Below, piece after piece: positions 41,530 through 50,488 of a stretch of DNA of 64,000 bases (positions are counted from its first letter, which is position 1; the number at the start of each line of letters is the position of its first letter). The DNA comes from Kribbella sandramycini (GTDB lineage Bacteria; Actinomycetota; Actinomycetes; Propionibacteriales; Kribbellaceae): contig NZ_JABJRC010000009.1 of NCBI RefSeq assembly GCF_013131805.1, positions 368,917 through 432,916 on the forward strand, in the 5' to 3' direction. A model generated the notes under the pieces. That model saw only the letters and a list, made by a program, of their open reading frames with translations. It was not told the origin of the DNA and did no database searches. Made by a program: the position numbers and the translations under genes.

Positions 41530-42498
41530 TCAGGACCAGCCGGAGTCGCTGCCTGGGGTGGCCCAGCCTTGGGTGTTGTGGGTGGCTGGGCGGGCGGGTG
41601 CGGCGGGCGGGGGTGGCGGGAGGAAGGGCGTGGGGGCCGGGGCTGCTGGGACTGCGCCGTACGGGCTAGGTGGGGCGAACGGGCCGGCGGGGACGGCGTA
41701 CGGGTTCGTCGGAGCGGCGAACGGGCCGGTGGCGGCTGGGCGGGCGGTGGCCAGGCGGATGAGCTCGCGGCGGCGGCGTTCGGCCAGTACGGCGGAAAGG
41801 AAGGCCGGGGCGATCATCGGCTGTGGGGGCGCGGGTGCGGTGAGCTCGCTGAAGCGGAAGGCGAGTGTTTCGCCGAGGGCGGCCCGCGCGGCGACGTCCA
41901 GCTCGACGAAACGAGCGAGGTAGTCGCGGGCGGTGTTCGCCAGGTCGTCGGGCAGCTGCGAGAGCTCCAGCGACTGCGCCCACTGCACCAGCTGCGACGG
42001 GACGAACAGCGGCGGTGACGCCATCGGCTGATGGCGCTCCCGGATCACGACGGTTCCGGCGACCATGTCGCCGATCCGCTTGCCCTCCTTGTTCATCAGG
42101 CTCGCGACGATCCCCGGGCTGGCCGCGAACCACGGCGCGAAGTCGACGAAGAACCACATCAGCGTCCGCACCAGCGCGTGCCGGAACCGGATCGACGATC
42201 CGTCGTCCCGCACCACCTTCAGACCGAGGATGTACTTGCCGAGCGTCCGTCCGCGGGTCAGCGTCTCCATCACCAGCCGGTAGCCGACGACCACCAGCAG
42301 AACGGTCAGGATGATCAGAGCGGCCGCGAGCGACTCGCTGGAGTCCGTACCGATCAGAAAGCCGAAGACCAGCGACAAGATCAGGCCGAGCGCCATCCCC
42401 TGCACGAGCACGTCGATGGCACACGCCAGCGCCCGCGTCGGCATCCGCGCGATCCGCACCTGGAGGACGACCGCCTCACCAGTGACCAACTGAGACAC
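41530..42498 (-). CDS. RDD-family membrane protein
   Basis: 322 residues. Three or four helices in the first 160 residues: ALACAIDVLVQGMALG (with the conserved Asp), ALIILTVLLVVVGYRL, and the WFFVDFAPWFAASPGI segment, matching the RDD family. A cytoplasmic region of about 100 residues and a Pro/Ala/Phe-rich tail follow. RDD and SpoIIM-like genes are commonly divergent or adjacent to MoxR-DUF58 clusters in actinobacteria; here RDD is divergent from SpoIIM. Function is unproven (ion/solute antiport has been proposed for some members). Confidence 0.82.
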   Translation of the reverse strand: MSQLVTGEAVVLQVRIARMPTRALACAIDVLVQGMALGLILSLVFGFLIGTDSSESLAAALIILTVLLVVVGYRLVMETLTRGRTLGKYILGLKVVRDDGSSIRFRHALVRTLMWFFVDFAPWFAASPGIVASLMNKEGKRIGDMVAGTVVIRERHQPMASPPLFVPSQLVQWAQSLELSQLPDDLANTARDYLARFVELDVAARAALGETLAFRFSELTAPAPPQPMIAPAFLSAVLAERRRRELIRLATARPAATGPFAAPTNPYAVPAGPFAPPSPYGAVPAAPAPTPFLPPPPPAAPARPATHNTQGWATPGSDSGWS

Positions 42499-42578
42499 AG
42501 CCCGCCCCCCTCCTCCTAAGACACCCGGGAGGGCTAGTCTGCCAGCGCAGGGGAGTCAGTCAGGGGAGGAGGTGTGTT

Positions 42579-43568
42579 GTGGACGTCGAGGCGTTCGTCT
42601 CGGTACACCAGCCGCAGTGGGACCGATTGGCGGATCTGACCCGCCGCCAGCGCCGGTTGACCGGGGCTGAGGTCGAGGAGCTCGTCACGCTCTACCAGCG
42701 CGTCGGCACGCACCTGTCCGCGCTGAGAGCCGCCGGAGCCGACCCGGTGTCGATCGGACGGCTGTCCGGTCTGATCGCGGACGCCCGGGGCGCGGTGACC
42801 GGTGCCCAAGCACCTGTCTGGCGAGACATCTCCCGCTACTTCCTGGTGTCGTTCCCAGCTGCCCTCTACACGTCCAGACGCTGGTGGGTCACCATCGGCC
42901 TGCTCTTCTACCTGGTGACCGCCTGGTCGGCCTGGCGCATCCTCGCGCACCCAGAGGTGCTCGACTCGATCGCTGCCCCCACCGAGATCCAGCAGTACGT
43001 CGACAGCGGATTCGAGTCCTACTACTCGGAGAACCCGGCCCAGGACTTCGCTCTGCACGTCTGGCTGAACAACGCCGGGCTGAGCGCCGCCGTCCTGGCC
43101 ATCGGCATCCTGGTCGTCCCGTCGATCCTCATCCTCTGGGACAACGCCATCGGCCTCGGCACCGCGGCCGGCCTGATGATCGGCCACGACAAGGGCACGC
43201 TGTTCTTCACGCTGATCACCCCGCACGGCCTGCTGGAGCTGACCGCGGTCTTCATCGCCGGTGCGGCCGGCCTGCGCCTCGGTTGGGCGTGGATCGTGCC
43301 CGGCGCGCGCACCCGCATGCAAGCCCTGGCCCAGACCGGACGCGCGACGGTCGCGATGGCGATCGGCCTGGCCGCGATCCTCCTCTACACCGGTGTGGTC
43401 GAAGCGTTCGTGACGCCGTACATCCCGTCGCCACTGCGCGTCGTGATCGGCATCGCCAGTCAGCTCGGCTTCTTCGCCTACGTCTGGATCCTCGGCCGGC
43501 GGGCCGCGCAGGCCGGCGAGACCGGCGACATCGAGGAGCAGGACGCCGCGGCGCCGATCTCGGCCTGA
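42579..43568 (+). CDS. Stage II sporulation protein M (SpoIIM)-like membrane protein
   Basis: 329 residues: an N-terminal helical cytoplasmic segment (1-90, with QPQWDRLADLTRR), then about six transmembrane helices. It matches the SpoIIM/DUF95 family, which in Bacillus takes part in engulfment but in actinobacteria is simply part of the RDD/MoxR/DUF58 neighbourhood; sporulation is not implied. GTG 42579 has GGGAGGAGG six bases upstream. The rest of that cluster lies 12 kb away at 55.4-60.5 kb. Confidence 0.82.
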   Translation: MDVEAFVSVHQPQWDRLADLTRRQRRLTGAEVEELVTLYQRVGTHLSALRAAGADPVSIGRLSGLIADARGAVTGAQAPVWRDISRYFLVSFPAALYTSRRWWVTIGLLFYLVTAWSAWRILAHPEVLDSIAAPTEIQQYVDSGFESYYSENPAQDFALHVWLNNAGLSAAVLAIGILVVPSILILWDNAIGLGTAAGLMIGHDKGTLFFTLITPHGLLELTAVFIAGAAGLRLGWAWIVPGARTRMQALAQTGRATVAMAIGLAAILLYTGVVEAFVTPYIPSPLRVVIGIASQLGFFAYVWILGRRAAQAGETGDIEEQDAAAPISA

Positions 43569-43598
43569 ACACCGTTTGCTCGCGGGCACTGAGTTGGA

Positions 43599-44366
43599 AT
43601 GAAGTCCGCCCAGCAAGTCAGACACACTCAGTGGTACGGCGTCACCGTCAGCGTCGGCCTGATCGCGTACGGCGTCGTCCACCTGCTCATCGCCTGGATC
43701 GCGCTCCAACTCGCGTGGGGCAACTCCTCCCAGGAGGCATCCCAGCAAGGCGCACTCGAGGAGATCGCGAGCAAACCGCTCGGCGGCGTGCTGCTCTGGG
43801 TCGTCGCGGTCGGTCTGTTCGCGCTGGTCCTGTGGCGCGTTCTCGACCTCCTGTACGGCGACCTCGACCTGGAGAAGCGCGCGTCGTCGACGGGCCGCGC
43901 GGTGGTCTACCTGGTCCTCGGGATCAGCGCGGTCAAGGTCGCGATCGGATCGGGCGGCTCGAGCTCCAACCAGCAGCAGACCTTTACCGCGAAGCTGATG
44001 GAGAACGGCGCCGGTCGGGTCCTGGTCGTGATCGTCGGCCTGGTCATCATCGGCATCGGTGTCCGGCAGCTCCACAAGGCGTACACGAAGAAGTTCACCG
44101 AGGATCTGGTCGGCGGCGTCTCGCACGCGACCGTCCAGCTCGGGCGCGTGGGCTACGCCGCCAAGGGCGTCGCCTTCGTGGTGGTCGGTGTCCTCTTCGG
44201 CTGGGCCGCGATCGGCTACGACCCCGACAAGGCCGGCGGCCTCGACACCGCCCTCCGCACCATCAAGGAGCAACCCTTCGGCTCCGTCCTGCTCACCGTC
44301 CTGGCCCTCGGCATCGCCGCCTTCGGCGTCTACTGCTTCGCCTGGTCCCGCAACGCCAAGCTCTAG
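43599..44366 (+). CDS. DUF1206 membrane protein
   Basis: 255 residues with six hydrophobic helices arranged as three pairs, each pair starting with a G-x-x-A/Y-x-G-V/I-V/H type motif (LIAYGVVHLLIAW, AVVYLVLGISAVK, YAAKGVAFVVVG). This three-fold repeat is the DUF1206 pattern. Function unknown; no partner gene. The stop overlaps one arm of a long inverted repeat. Confidence 0.8.
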   Translation: MKSAQQVRHTQWYGVTVSVGLIAYGVVHLLIAWIALQLAWGNSSQEASQQGALEEIASKPLGGVLLWVVAVGLFALVLWRVLDLLYGDLDLEKRASSTGRAVVYLVLGISAVKVAIGSGGSSSNQQQTFTAKLMENGAGRVLVVIVGLVIIGIGVRQLHKAYTKKFTEDLVGGVSHATVQLGRVGYAAKGVAFVVVGVLFGWAAIGYDPDKAGGLDTALRTIKEQPFGSVLLTVLALGIAAFGVYCFAWSRNAKL

Positions 44367-44463
44367 CACGAAGGACAGGAGGTAGGAGCCGGTTCGCTGC
44401 CGGCGAGCGCCGAATCAGGCGTCCGCCGCGTCCAGCTCGGCTACCACCTCCTGTCGTTCGTGC
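44366..44463. terminator. Long inverted repeat between convergent genes
   Basis: Two 25-base arms (44366-44390 and 44439-44463) pair at 22 positions; the arm begins GCACGAAGGACAGGAGGT. The 48-base loop has a small hairpin of its own. It begins at the last base of the DUF1206 stop and ends three bases from the permease stop. Likely a bidirectional terminator, though without a T-tract. Confidence 0.7.
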
Positions 44464-44465
44464 AC

Positions 44466-46055
44466 TCATCCGACCGGGAGGTCTCGGAGCCGGAACCCGA
44501 TCAGGCCGGCGGCGCCGAGAGCCGCGGTGATTGCCAGGAGAACCAGGAGTGGAGTAGCTGAGATGGGACCGCCTGGGAGTTGGGGGAGGTGCCGGAACGG
44601 GGAGATGTCGTTGACCCAGGCGGCTACCTGGACGCCGGCGTTGGTGAGGCCGATCAGGATGCAGATCGCCGGGCCGGCCCAAGCTGCTGGTGAGAGGCGC
44701 GGTAGCAGGCCGAAGAGGGCCAAGGTGAGTGCGGCCAGCAGCCAGACCGCTGGGAGCTGAACCAGCGCCGCCCCGACCAGCCGACCGACCTGGTGCCCGA
44801 CGTCGTCCACCGCCATCCCGTAGGTCAGACCGGTCGCTGCCCCCGCGCCGAGCAGTGCGACGGCCGGGCCGAGCAGGCTGAAGACGAGGTGACTGGCGGC
44901 CCACTGCAGCCGGCCGGTCGCGGTCGCGAGGACCGGCTCCGCCCGCCCACTGGTCTCCTCGACGCGCAGCCGCAGCGTGGCCTGGACGGCGTACGCCGCC
45001 GCGATCAGCCCGATGATCATCATCACCCCGACCAGATACGAGTCGATCAACCCGGCCGCGCCACCCATCCGCTGGAAGATCTCCTGAATCGCCGGATCGT
45101 CCCGCATCAGGTCGCCGACGCCCTCGGCCACCCCGCCGAACAGCAACCCCAGCAGCACGAACGCCGACGTCCACGCGATCAGCAACCCGCGATGCAACCG
45201 CCACGCCAGTCCGAACGGCGACCCCAGCGAACCTTCGGCGGGCCCGAGCCGAGCCGGCAACAACCCGGAGCCGACATCCCGCCGGACGGCGAGCTGTACC
45301 GCCGCGACCACCAGCGCAACAGTTGCCAACAGCAACAGGATGCCGACCCACCACCGGTTCGCGCCGTACGGATGGATGCGCTGCGCCCACCCGACCGGCG
45401 ACAGCCAGGACAGCCACGCCAACGGCCCGTCCGCGTGCCCACTCGTGTCGCCGACGGCTCGCAGTACGAACGACGCCCCGAGCACCCCGATCGCGATCCC
45501 GCGCGCCGTCCCGGCATTCGCGGTCAACTGCGCAGCCACGGCGCCAACAGCCGCGAAAACCCAACCACAGCCGGCGAATTCAAGACCTAGTGCGAACGAC
45601 CCGGCCAGCGCGAAGCCCTGGCTGTACATCCCCAAGGCCAGCAGGACGCCGAGCAGCAGATTCGCCCCGAACGTCGTGAGTAGCGCCGCCGCCAGGCCGG
45701 CATGCCGCCCGGCCACACTCGACCCGAGCAGCTCGCTCCGCCCGCTCTCCTCCTCGACCCGGGTATGCCGGATCACCGTCAGCAGCCCGATCAGCCCGAC
45801 CATCAACGGCACGAACCCGAGTCGCCAGGTGACGAACTCACCAAGGCTGGTCCCTTCCAGCTCGCCGTACAGGGTGATGAACCCCGCGTTGTTCGCATAG
45901 CTCAGCCGCGACTCCGCCGTCGGGAACAGCTCCCCGTACGTCGAGGCGAAACTCATCGGAATCGCGCACAGCACCACGATCCACAGCGGCAGCACGACCC
46001 GATCGCGCCGCAGGATCAACCGGATCAGACCGCCGGTCCCCGCCAGCGTGGTCAT
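44466..46055 (-). CDS. ABC exporter permease (polyketide-antibiotic exporter type)
   Basis: 529 residues in two similar halves of about six transmembrane helices each, with the cytoplasmic EETSGRAEPVLAT / EEESGRSELLGSS motifs repeated (about 75 and 350), typical of the ABC-2-like YhaP/tetronasin permease group. Exports a drug or lipid with the ATPase encoded upstream. ATG 46055 overlaps the ATPase stop as ATGA. Under the likely control of the TetR protein in the same operon. Confidence 0.82.
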   Translation of the reverse strand: MTTLAGTGGLIRLILRRDRVVLPLWIVVLCAIPMSFASTYGELFPTAESRLSYANNAGFITLYGELEGTSLGEFVTWRLGFVPLMVGLIGLLTVIRHTRVEEESGRSELLGSSVAGRHAGLAAALLTTFGANLLLGVLLALGMYSQGFALAGSFALGLEFAGCGWVFAAVGAVAAQLTANAGTARGIAIGVLGASFVLRAVGDTSGHADGPLAWLSWLSPVGWAQRIHPYGANRWWVGILLLLATVALVVAAVQLAVRRDVGSGLLPARLGPAEGSLGSPFGLAWRLHRGLLIAWTSAFVLLGLLFGGVAEGVGDLMRDDPAIQEIFQRMGGAAGLIDSYLVGVMMIIGLIAAAYAVQATLRLRVEETSGRAEPVLATATGRLQWAASHLVFSLLGPAVALLGAGAATGLTYGMAVDDVGHQVGRLVGAALVQLPAVWLLAALTLALFGLLPRLSPAAWAGPAICILIGLTNAGVQVAAWVNDISPFRHLPQLPGGPISATPLLVLLAITAALGAAGLIGFRLRDLPVG

Positions 46056-46951
46056 CGCGAAGCCTCCGGTTCGTAGAGCCGCAGGAACAGCTCCTCCAGC
46101 GACGGCGGCTGGCTGACCAGGCTCCGGACGCCGATCTCCGTCAACTGCCGAAGCACCGGATTGAGCTCGTCGGTGTCGACGTCGAACCGCACCGACCCGT
46201 CCTCGACGTGCAGATCATGGACGCCGGCCAGCGCCGCCAGACCGTTCGACGGGCCGACCAGCTCGGCGCGGATCGACGTCCGGGTCAGATGCCGCAGGTC
46301 GGCCAGCGTCCCGCTCTCGACCGCGCGTCCGGCCCGGATGATCGTGACCCGCTCACAGAGCGCCTCGACCTCGGAGAGGATGTGACTGGACAGCAGCACC
46401 GTCCGGCCCTCGCCTGCGCTGATCTCCTGTACGACCTCGCGGAAGACCTCCTCCATCAACGGGTCCAACCCCGAGGTGGGCTCGTCGAGCAGGAGCAGTT
46501 CGACATCCGACGCGAAGGCGGCGACGAGCGCGACCTTCTGCCGGTTGCCCTTCGAGTACGTGCGGGCCTTCTTCCGCGGGTCGAGGTCGAACCGTTCGAG
46601 CAGTTCGGCCTTGCGCTTCTTGTCCAGCCCGCCGTGCATCCGGCCGAGCAGGTCGATCGCCTCGCCGCCGGACAGGTTCGGCCAGAGCGTGACGTCGCCG
46701 GGGACATAGGCCAGCCGCCGGTGCAGCGCGGTCGCCTCCGACCACGGGTCGGCGTCCAGGACGCGCGCCGTCCCGGACGTCCGCCGGGTCATGCCGAGCA
46801 GGATCCGGATGGTGGTGGTCTTCCCGGCGCCGTTCGGGCCGAGGAAACCGTGCACCTCGCCGGTGCGTACCGACAGGTCGAGGCCGTCGAGGGCGCGGGT
46901 GCGCCCGAAGGTCTTGACCAGTCCTTCCGTGCTGATCGCCGCTGCGGGCAT
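46052..46951 (-). CDS. ABC exporter ATPase
   Basis: 299 residues. Walker A GPNGAGKT near 37-44, signature variant YSKGNRQK near 137 (Ser-Lys-Gly-Asn in place of LSGGQ, usual in the DrrA-like exporters), Walker B LLLLDEPTSGLDP. C-terminal ~80 residues are the DrrA-type extension. Powers the permease encoded downstream. It begins six bases after the tetR stop. Substrate unknown; drug efflux is the likeliest role given the TetR partner. Confidence 0.85.
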   Translation of the reverse strand: MPAAAISTEGLVKTFGRTRALDGLDLSVRTGEVHGFLGPNGAGKTTTIRILLGMTRRTSGTARVLDADPWSEATALHRRLAYVPGDVTLWPNLSGGEAIDLLGRMHGGLDKKRKAELLERFDLDPRKKARTYSKGNRQKVALVAAFASDVELLLLDEPTSGLDPLMEEVFREVVQEISAGEGRTVLLSSHILSEVEALCERVTIIRAGRAVESGTLADLRHLTRTSIRAELVGPSNGLAALAGVHDLHVEDGSVRFDVDTDELNPVLRQLTEIGVRSLVSQPPSLEELFLRLYEPEASR

Positions 46952-46957
46952 GGTCGG

Positions 46958-47545
46958 TCAGTCCTTCCGTAAGTTGTCGGCCTGCTCGGGGGTGAGCAGG
47001 GGCTGGGAGAAGATGTCGACGAAGGCCCGGGTCATCCGGGCGTAGCCGGTCGGGGAGGCGATGTCCTCGCCGAGGGCGAGCTCGAGCAGGTCGCGGAGCA
47101 CGAAGACGCCGAGTTTCATCACCGCGATCACCGCCGACCAGGCCCGGTAGTCGTCGGTGACGACCCCATGGGTCTTCGCCCACTCGGCGCCGTACTCGAC
47201 GGTCTGCAGGAACAGCGCGACCGCGGTCTCGGAGCCGTCCATCATCGAGCGGGCCATGTAGGTCTGCAGCGGGAACGAGACCGGCTGGATCGAGGCCAGG
47301 CTGATGTTCTCCAGACCGACCTCGTCGACGAGCTCCCGGCCGAGGGCGAACATCCGATCCCGCGCGTACTCGTCACAGGCCTGCCGGAGCGCCTCCTTCG
47401 AGCCGAAGTGGTGCCGCAGCAGCCCGGACGAGACGCCGGCCTCGGCCGCGATGTCGCGGATCGATGCGCCGTCGATCCCGCGCTCGCTGAACAGTTTGAT
47501 CGCGGCGTCCCGGATCCGGGCGCGGGCGGTCAGGTCCTCGCTCAT
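46958..47545 (-). CDS. TetR-family repressor
   Basis: 195 residues. HTH near 27-46 (IRDIAAEAGVSSGLLRHHFGSKEAL), then a helical ligand-binding domain. First gene of tetR-ATPase-permease. ATG 47545 has GGGAGGA five bases upstream. Inverted repeats over its own promoter (47561-47597) suggest that it represses this operon and possibly also the divergent peptide-transport operon. The inducer is unknown. Confidence 0.85.
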   Translation of the reverse strand: MSEDLTARARIRDAAIKLFSERGIDGASIRDIAAEAGVSSGLLRHHFGSKEALRQACDEYARDRMFALGRELVDEVGLENISLASIQPVSFPLQTYMARSMMDGSETAVALFLQTVEYGAEWAKTHGVVTDDYRAWSAVIAVMKLGVFVLRDLLELALGEDIASPTGYARMTRAFVDIFSQPLLTPEQADNLRKD

Positions 47546-47560
47546 TCCGTCCTCCCTGGG

Positions 47561-47600
47561 CTACACAATCGAGTAGACAACTACACGACTGTGTAGTCAA
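47561..47600 (-). promoter_or_regulatory. TetR operator overlapping the tetR promoter
   Basis: Minus-strand promoter: TTGACT (47600-47595), 17-base spacer, TCTACT (47577-47572). Two palindromes lie over it: CTACACAATCGAGTAG (47561-47576) and ACTACAC-GACT-GTGTAGT (47580-47597). The repeated CTACAC / GTGTAG half sites look like a repressor binding twice. Confidence 0.72.
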
Positions 47601-47643
47601 GCCGGAAAATGGTGACGGAGTCATGTCTTTTGTAGGTATTTCA

Positions 47644-47671
47644 TTGACATGACGGGCTCGGTGGTGAGACT
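47644..47671 (+). promoter_or_regulatory. Candidate promoter of the oligopeptide-transport operon
   Basis: TTGACA (47644-47649), 16-base spacer, GAGACT (47666-47671), with ATG 47679 seven bases later. If correct, the mRNA is leaderless and the upstream ATG 47649 lies inside the -35 box, so it cannot be the start. Confidence 0.4.
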
Positions 47672-47678
47672 TCTTCCC

Positions 47679-49472
47679 ATGATCAAACGGTGGCTGGCGG
47701 CGGTTGGCGTGCTGTGTCTGGTGATGGCGATCCCGGGGACGGCGTTCGCCGCCGACCCGGCTCGCAAAACCGTTCGGGTCGGAGTCACCCAGGCGGTCGA
47801 CTCGATGAACCCGTTCCTGGCTGTGCGGCTCGTCTCCGGGTCGCTGCAGCGCTGGATGTACAGCTTCCTGACGGTCCCCGATTCCAAGACCCTGCAGCCG
47901 AGCCCGGATCTGGCCGAGTCCTGGACGACGTCACCCGACGGGCTGACCTGGACGTTCAAGATCCGCCAGGCGAAGTGGTCGGACGGACAGCCGATCACCG
48001 CCGCGGACGCCGCCTGGACGTTCAACAAGATGATCGACGACGACGCCGCCAAGACCGGTAACGGCCCGGCCGTGGAGAACTTCGCCGGTGTCACGGCGAA
48101 CGGCCAGGAGCTGACGATCAAACTCAAGGCGCCGCAGGCGTCGATGCTCGACAACCCGGTGCCGATCATGCCCAAGCACGTCTGGGAGAAGGTCACCGAT
48201 ATCGCGAAGTACGAGGCGAACGAGTACCCCGCCGTGGGCAGCGGCCCGTACGTCGCCGTCGAGCACAAGAAGGACCAGTTCGTCCGGCTCGCCGCCAACA
48301 AGGACTACTGGCGCGGCGCCCCGAAGATCGACGAGCTGCAGATGATCTTCTACGACAACCCGGCCACCGCGATCGTCGGGCTGAAGAAGGGCGATATCGA
48401 CCTGATCGGCCGCCTCGCACCGCCGGACTTCGAGTCGCTGAAGAGCGATCAGAACATCGTCCAGTGGAACACCGAGGGCCGGCGGGCGACGTACCTGCAG
48501 ATCAACCACGGCGCGACCACCAGTGACGACAAGCCGGTCGGCGACGGGCATCCGGCGCTGAAGGACCCGAAGGTCCGGCAGGCGCTGCACCACGCGATCG
48601 ACAAGCAGAAGCTGGTCGACGAGACGCAGAACGGGCTGGCCCGGCCGTCCGACGGATCGATCGTCCCGCCGATGTACAAGGACTTCTTCTGGGAGGCGAC
48701 CGGCGCCGAGAAGATCACCTACGACGCTGCCAAGGCCAACCAGTTGCTCGACGAGGCCGGCTACCAGAAGGGCGCCGACGGCCTGCGGACGATGCCGGAC
48801 GGCTCGCGGAAGCTGCAGTTCCGGTTCTCCATCCACACCGACGCGCCGATGGAGGAGAAGCTCGCCGAGTACCTGACCGGCTGGTTCAAGGAGATCGGCA
48901 TCCAGCTCACCACCAAGCGGCTCGACTCCAGCAAGTTCACCGAGGAGACCGGGACGACAGCGCTGTTCGACATCGCGATCAGCGGCTGGTCGGTGAACCC
49001 GGACCCGGAGGAGGTGCTCGCGACGCACCTGTGCAGCCGGCGGCCGACGGCGTCCGGTGAGGGGGGCGGCACCGAGTCGTTCTACTGCGATCCGCAGTAC
49101 GAGGAGCTCTACAAGCAGCAGCAGAAGGAGCTCGACCGCGGTAAGCGCGCGGAGTACATCAAGCAGATGGAGCAGCGGCTGTATGTCGATGCGCCGGTGA
49201 TCGCGCTGTACTACCCGAACAACCTGGAGGGCTACCGCAAGGACCGGATTGCCGGCATCACCTCGATCCCCGAGGACAAGGGCATGCTGTACGGCGGTAG
49301 CGGGTTCTGGCCGTTCTACACGGTGACTGCGGTGACGGCGTCCGAGACGGCCGAGGACGACGGCGCCAACACCGGGCTGATCGTCGGAGTGGTGGCCGGA
49401 GCGCTCGTGCTGATCGGGGCTGCGATCTTCCTGGTCCGGCGGCAGCGCGGCGCCGCCGACGAGCGCGAATGA
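47679..49472 (+). CDS. Peptide/nickel-type ABC substrate-binding protein with C-terminal membrane anchor
   Basis: 597 residues. Sec signal peptide (cleavage near AFA-AD, no lipobox Cys), then a class C (SBP_bac_5) binding domain of about 500 residues with PSPDLAESWTTSPDGLTWTFKIR near residues 70-95 and NEYPAVGSGPYV. A transmembrane helix and RRQRG end (about 562-597) replace the lipid anchor normal in Gram-positives. It binds a peptide or other solute for the downstream permeases. ATG 47679 is preferred over 47649 because of the promoter spacing and the standard signal peptide. ATGA overlap with the permease. Confidence 0.84.
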   Translation: MIKRWLAAVGVLCLVMAIPGTAFAADPARKTVRVGVTQAVDSMNPFLAVRLVSGSLQRWMYSFLTVPDSKTLQPSPDLAESWTTSPDGLTWTFKIRQAKWSDGQPITAADAAWTFNKMIDDDAAKTGNGPAVENFAGVTANGQELTIKLKAPQASMLDNPVPIMPKHVWEKVTDIAKYEANEYPAVGSGPYVAVEHKKDQFVRLAANKDYWRGAPKIDELQMIFYDNPATAIVGLKKGDIDLIGRLAPPDFESLKSDQNIVQWNTEGRRATYLQINHGATTSDDKPVGDGHPALKDPKVRQALHHAIDKQKLVDETQNGLARPSDGSIVPPMYKDFFWEATGAEKITYDAAKANQLLDEAGYQKGADGLRTMPDGSRKLQFRFSIHTDAPMEEKLAEYLTGWFKEIGIQLTTKRLDSSKFTEETGTTALFDIAISGWSVNPDPEEVLATHLCSRRPTASGEGGGTESFYCDPQYEELYKQQQKELDRGKRAEYIKQMEQRLYVDAPVIALYYPNNLEGYRKDRIAGITSIPEDKGMLYGGSGFWPFYTVTAVTASETAEDDGANTGLIVGVVAGALVLIGAAIFLVRRQRGAADERE

Positions 49473-50488
49473 CGGTAGTCACCGAGGTCGAAGCGGCTCC
49501 GGCCCGCCATGGGTTGCTGCGCTACGCGGCGACCAAGGCGGGCGGGGCGCTGCTCAGCATCGCGATGGTGGTGGTGGCGACGTTCTTCCTGTTCCGGTTG
49601 CTGCCGGGAGACCCGGTCCGGGCGCTGGCGCAGGGGCGGAACATGACGCCGGAGCAGCTGGATCTGGAGCGGGCGCGGCTGGGGCTGGACAGGTCGATCC
49701 CCGAGCAGTTCCTGCACTTCGTCGGGCAGACGCTGCGCTTCGACCTGGGGACGTCGTACGAGTACAAGCGCCCGGTCCTCGACCTGATCGGGGACCGGAT
49801 CTGGCCGACGCTGCTGCTCACCGGAACGGCGCTGGTGATGGCTGTCAGCCTGGGCATCTGGCAGGGTGCGCGGGCCGGGTGGAAGCCGGGCAGCCGGTTC
49901 GACAAGTTCTCCACGGCGATCTCGCTGGTGCTGTGGTCGGTGCCGACGTTCTGGCTCGGGCTGTTGCTACTGATGGTGTTTGCGGCCGGCGTCGGTCCGA
50001 TCCCGGGGGTGTTCCCGACGCGCGGAATCGCCAGTGTGGATGCGCCGGACGGTTTCGGCTACGTGCTCGATGTGGCGCAGCACATGGTGCTGCCGTGTCT
50101 GACGCTGGTCGCGGTCGTCTATGCGCAGTACCTGCTGGTGATGCGGTCGTCCGTACTGGATGAGGTCGGTCAGGACTACATCACGACCGCGCGGGCCAAG
50201 GGGCTGCGTGATGACGACATCCGGCGTCGGCACGCCGTACCGAATGCGCTACTGCCGACGGTGACGTTGGTGTTCATGCGGATCGGCTTCGTGGTCGGGG
50301 GTGCGGTGACGGTCGAGGCGATCTTCAGTTGGCCGGGGTTGGGCCAGCTGTTCTACGAGGCGATCCGGGTGCCCGACTTCACGCTGATGCAGGGGACGTT
50401 CTTGCTGATCACGGTGTCGGTGATCCTGATGAACACGTTGGCCGACGTGATCTACCACGTCCTGGATCCGCGGGTGCGGTCGGTATGA
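49469..50488 (+). CDS. Oligopeptide ABC permease, DppB type
   Basis: 339 residues, about six transmembrane helices and a C-terminal EAA-type loop (YITTARAKGLRDDDIRRRHAVPNALLP) that contacts the ATPases. The N-terminal extended periplasmic region with LPGDPVRALAQGRNMTPEQLDLERARLGLD is typical of DppB/OppB. ATGA overlaps at both ends. The protein sits in the membrane as a heterodimer with the next permease. Confidence 0.88.
   Translation: MTVVTEVEAAPARHGLLRYAATKAGGALLSIAMVVVATFFLFRLLPGDPVRALAQGRNMTPEQLDLERARLGLDRSIPEQFLHFVGQTLRFDLGTSYEYKRPVLDLIGDRIWPTLLLTGTALVMAVSLGIWQGARAGWKPGSRFDKFSTAISLVLWSVPTFWLGLLLLMVFAAGVGPIPGVFPTRGIASVDAPDGFGYVLDVAQHMVLPCLTLVAVVYAQYLLVMRSSVLDEVGQDYITTARAKGLRDDDIRRRHAVPNALLPTVTLVFMRIGFVVGGAVTVEAIFSWPGLGQLFYEAIRVPDFTLMQGTFLLITVSVILMNTLADVIYHVLDPRVRSV

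Noticed and set aside
42579..43568. Evidence for sporulation from the SpoIIM-like gene
   Set aside because: This family is common in non-sporulating actinobacteria next to RDD/MoxR genes.
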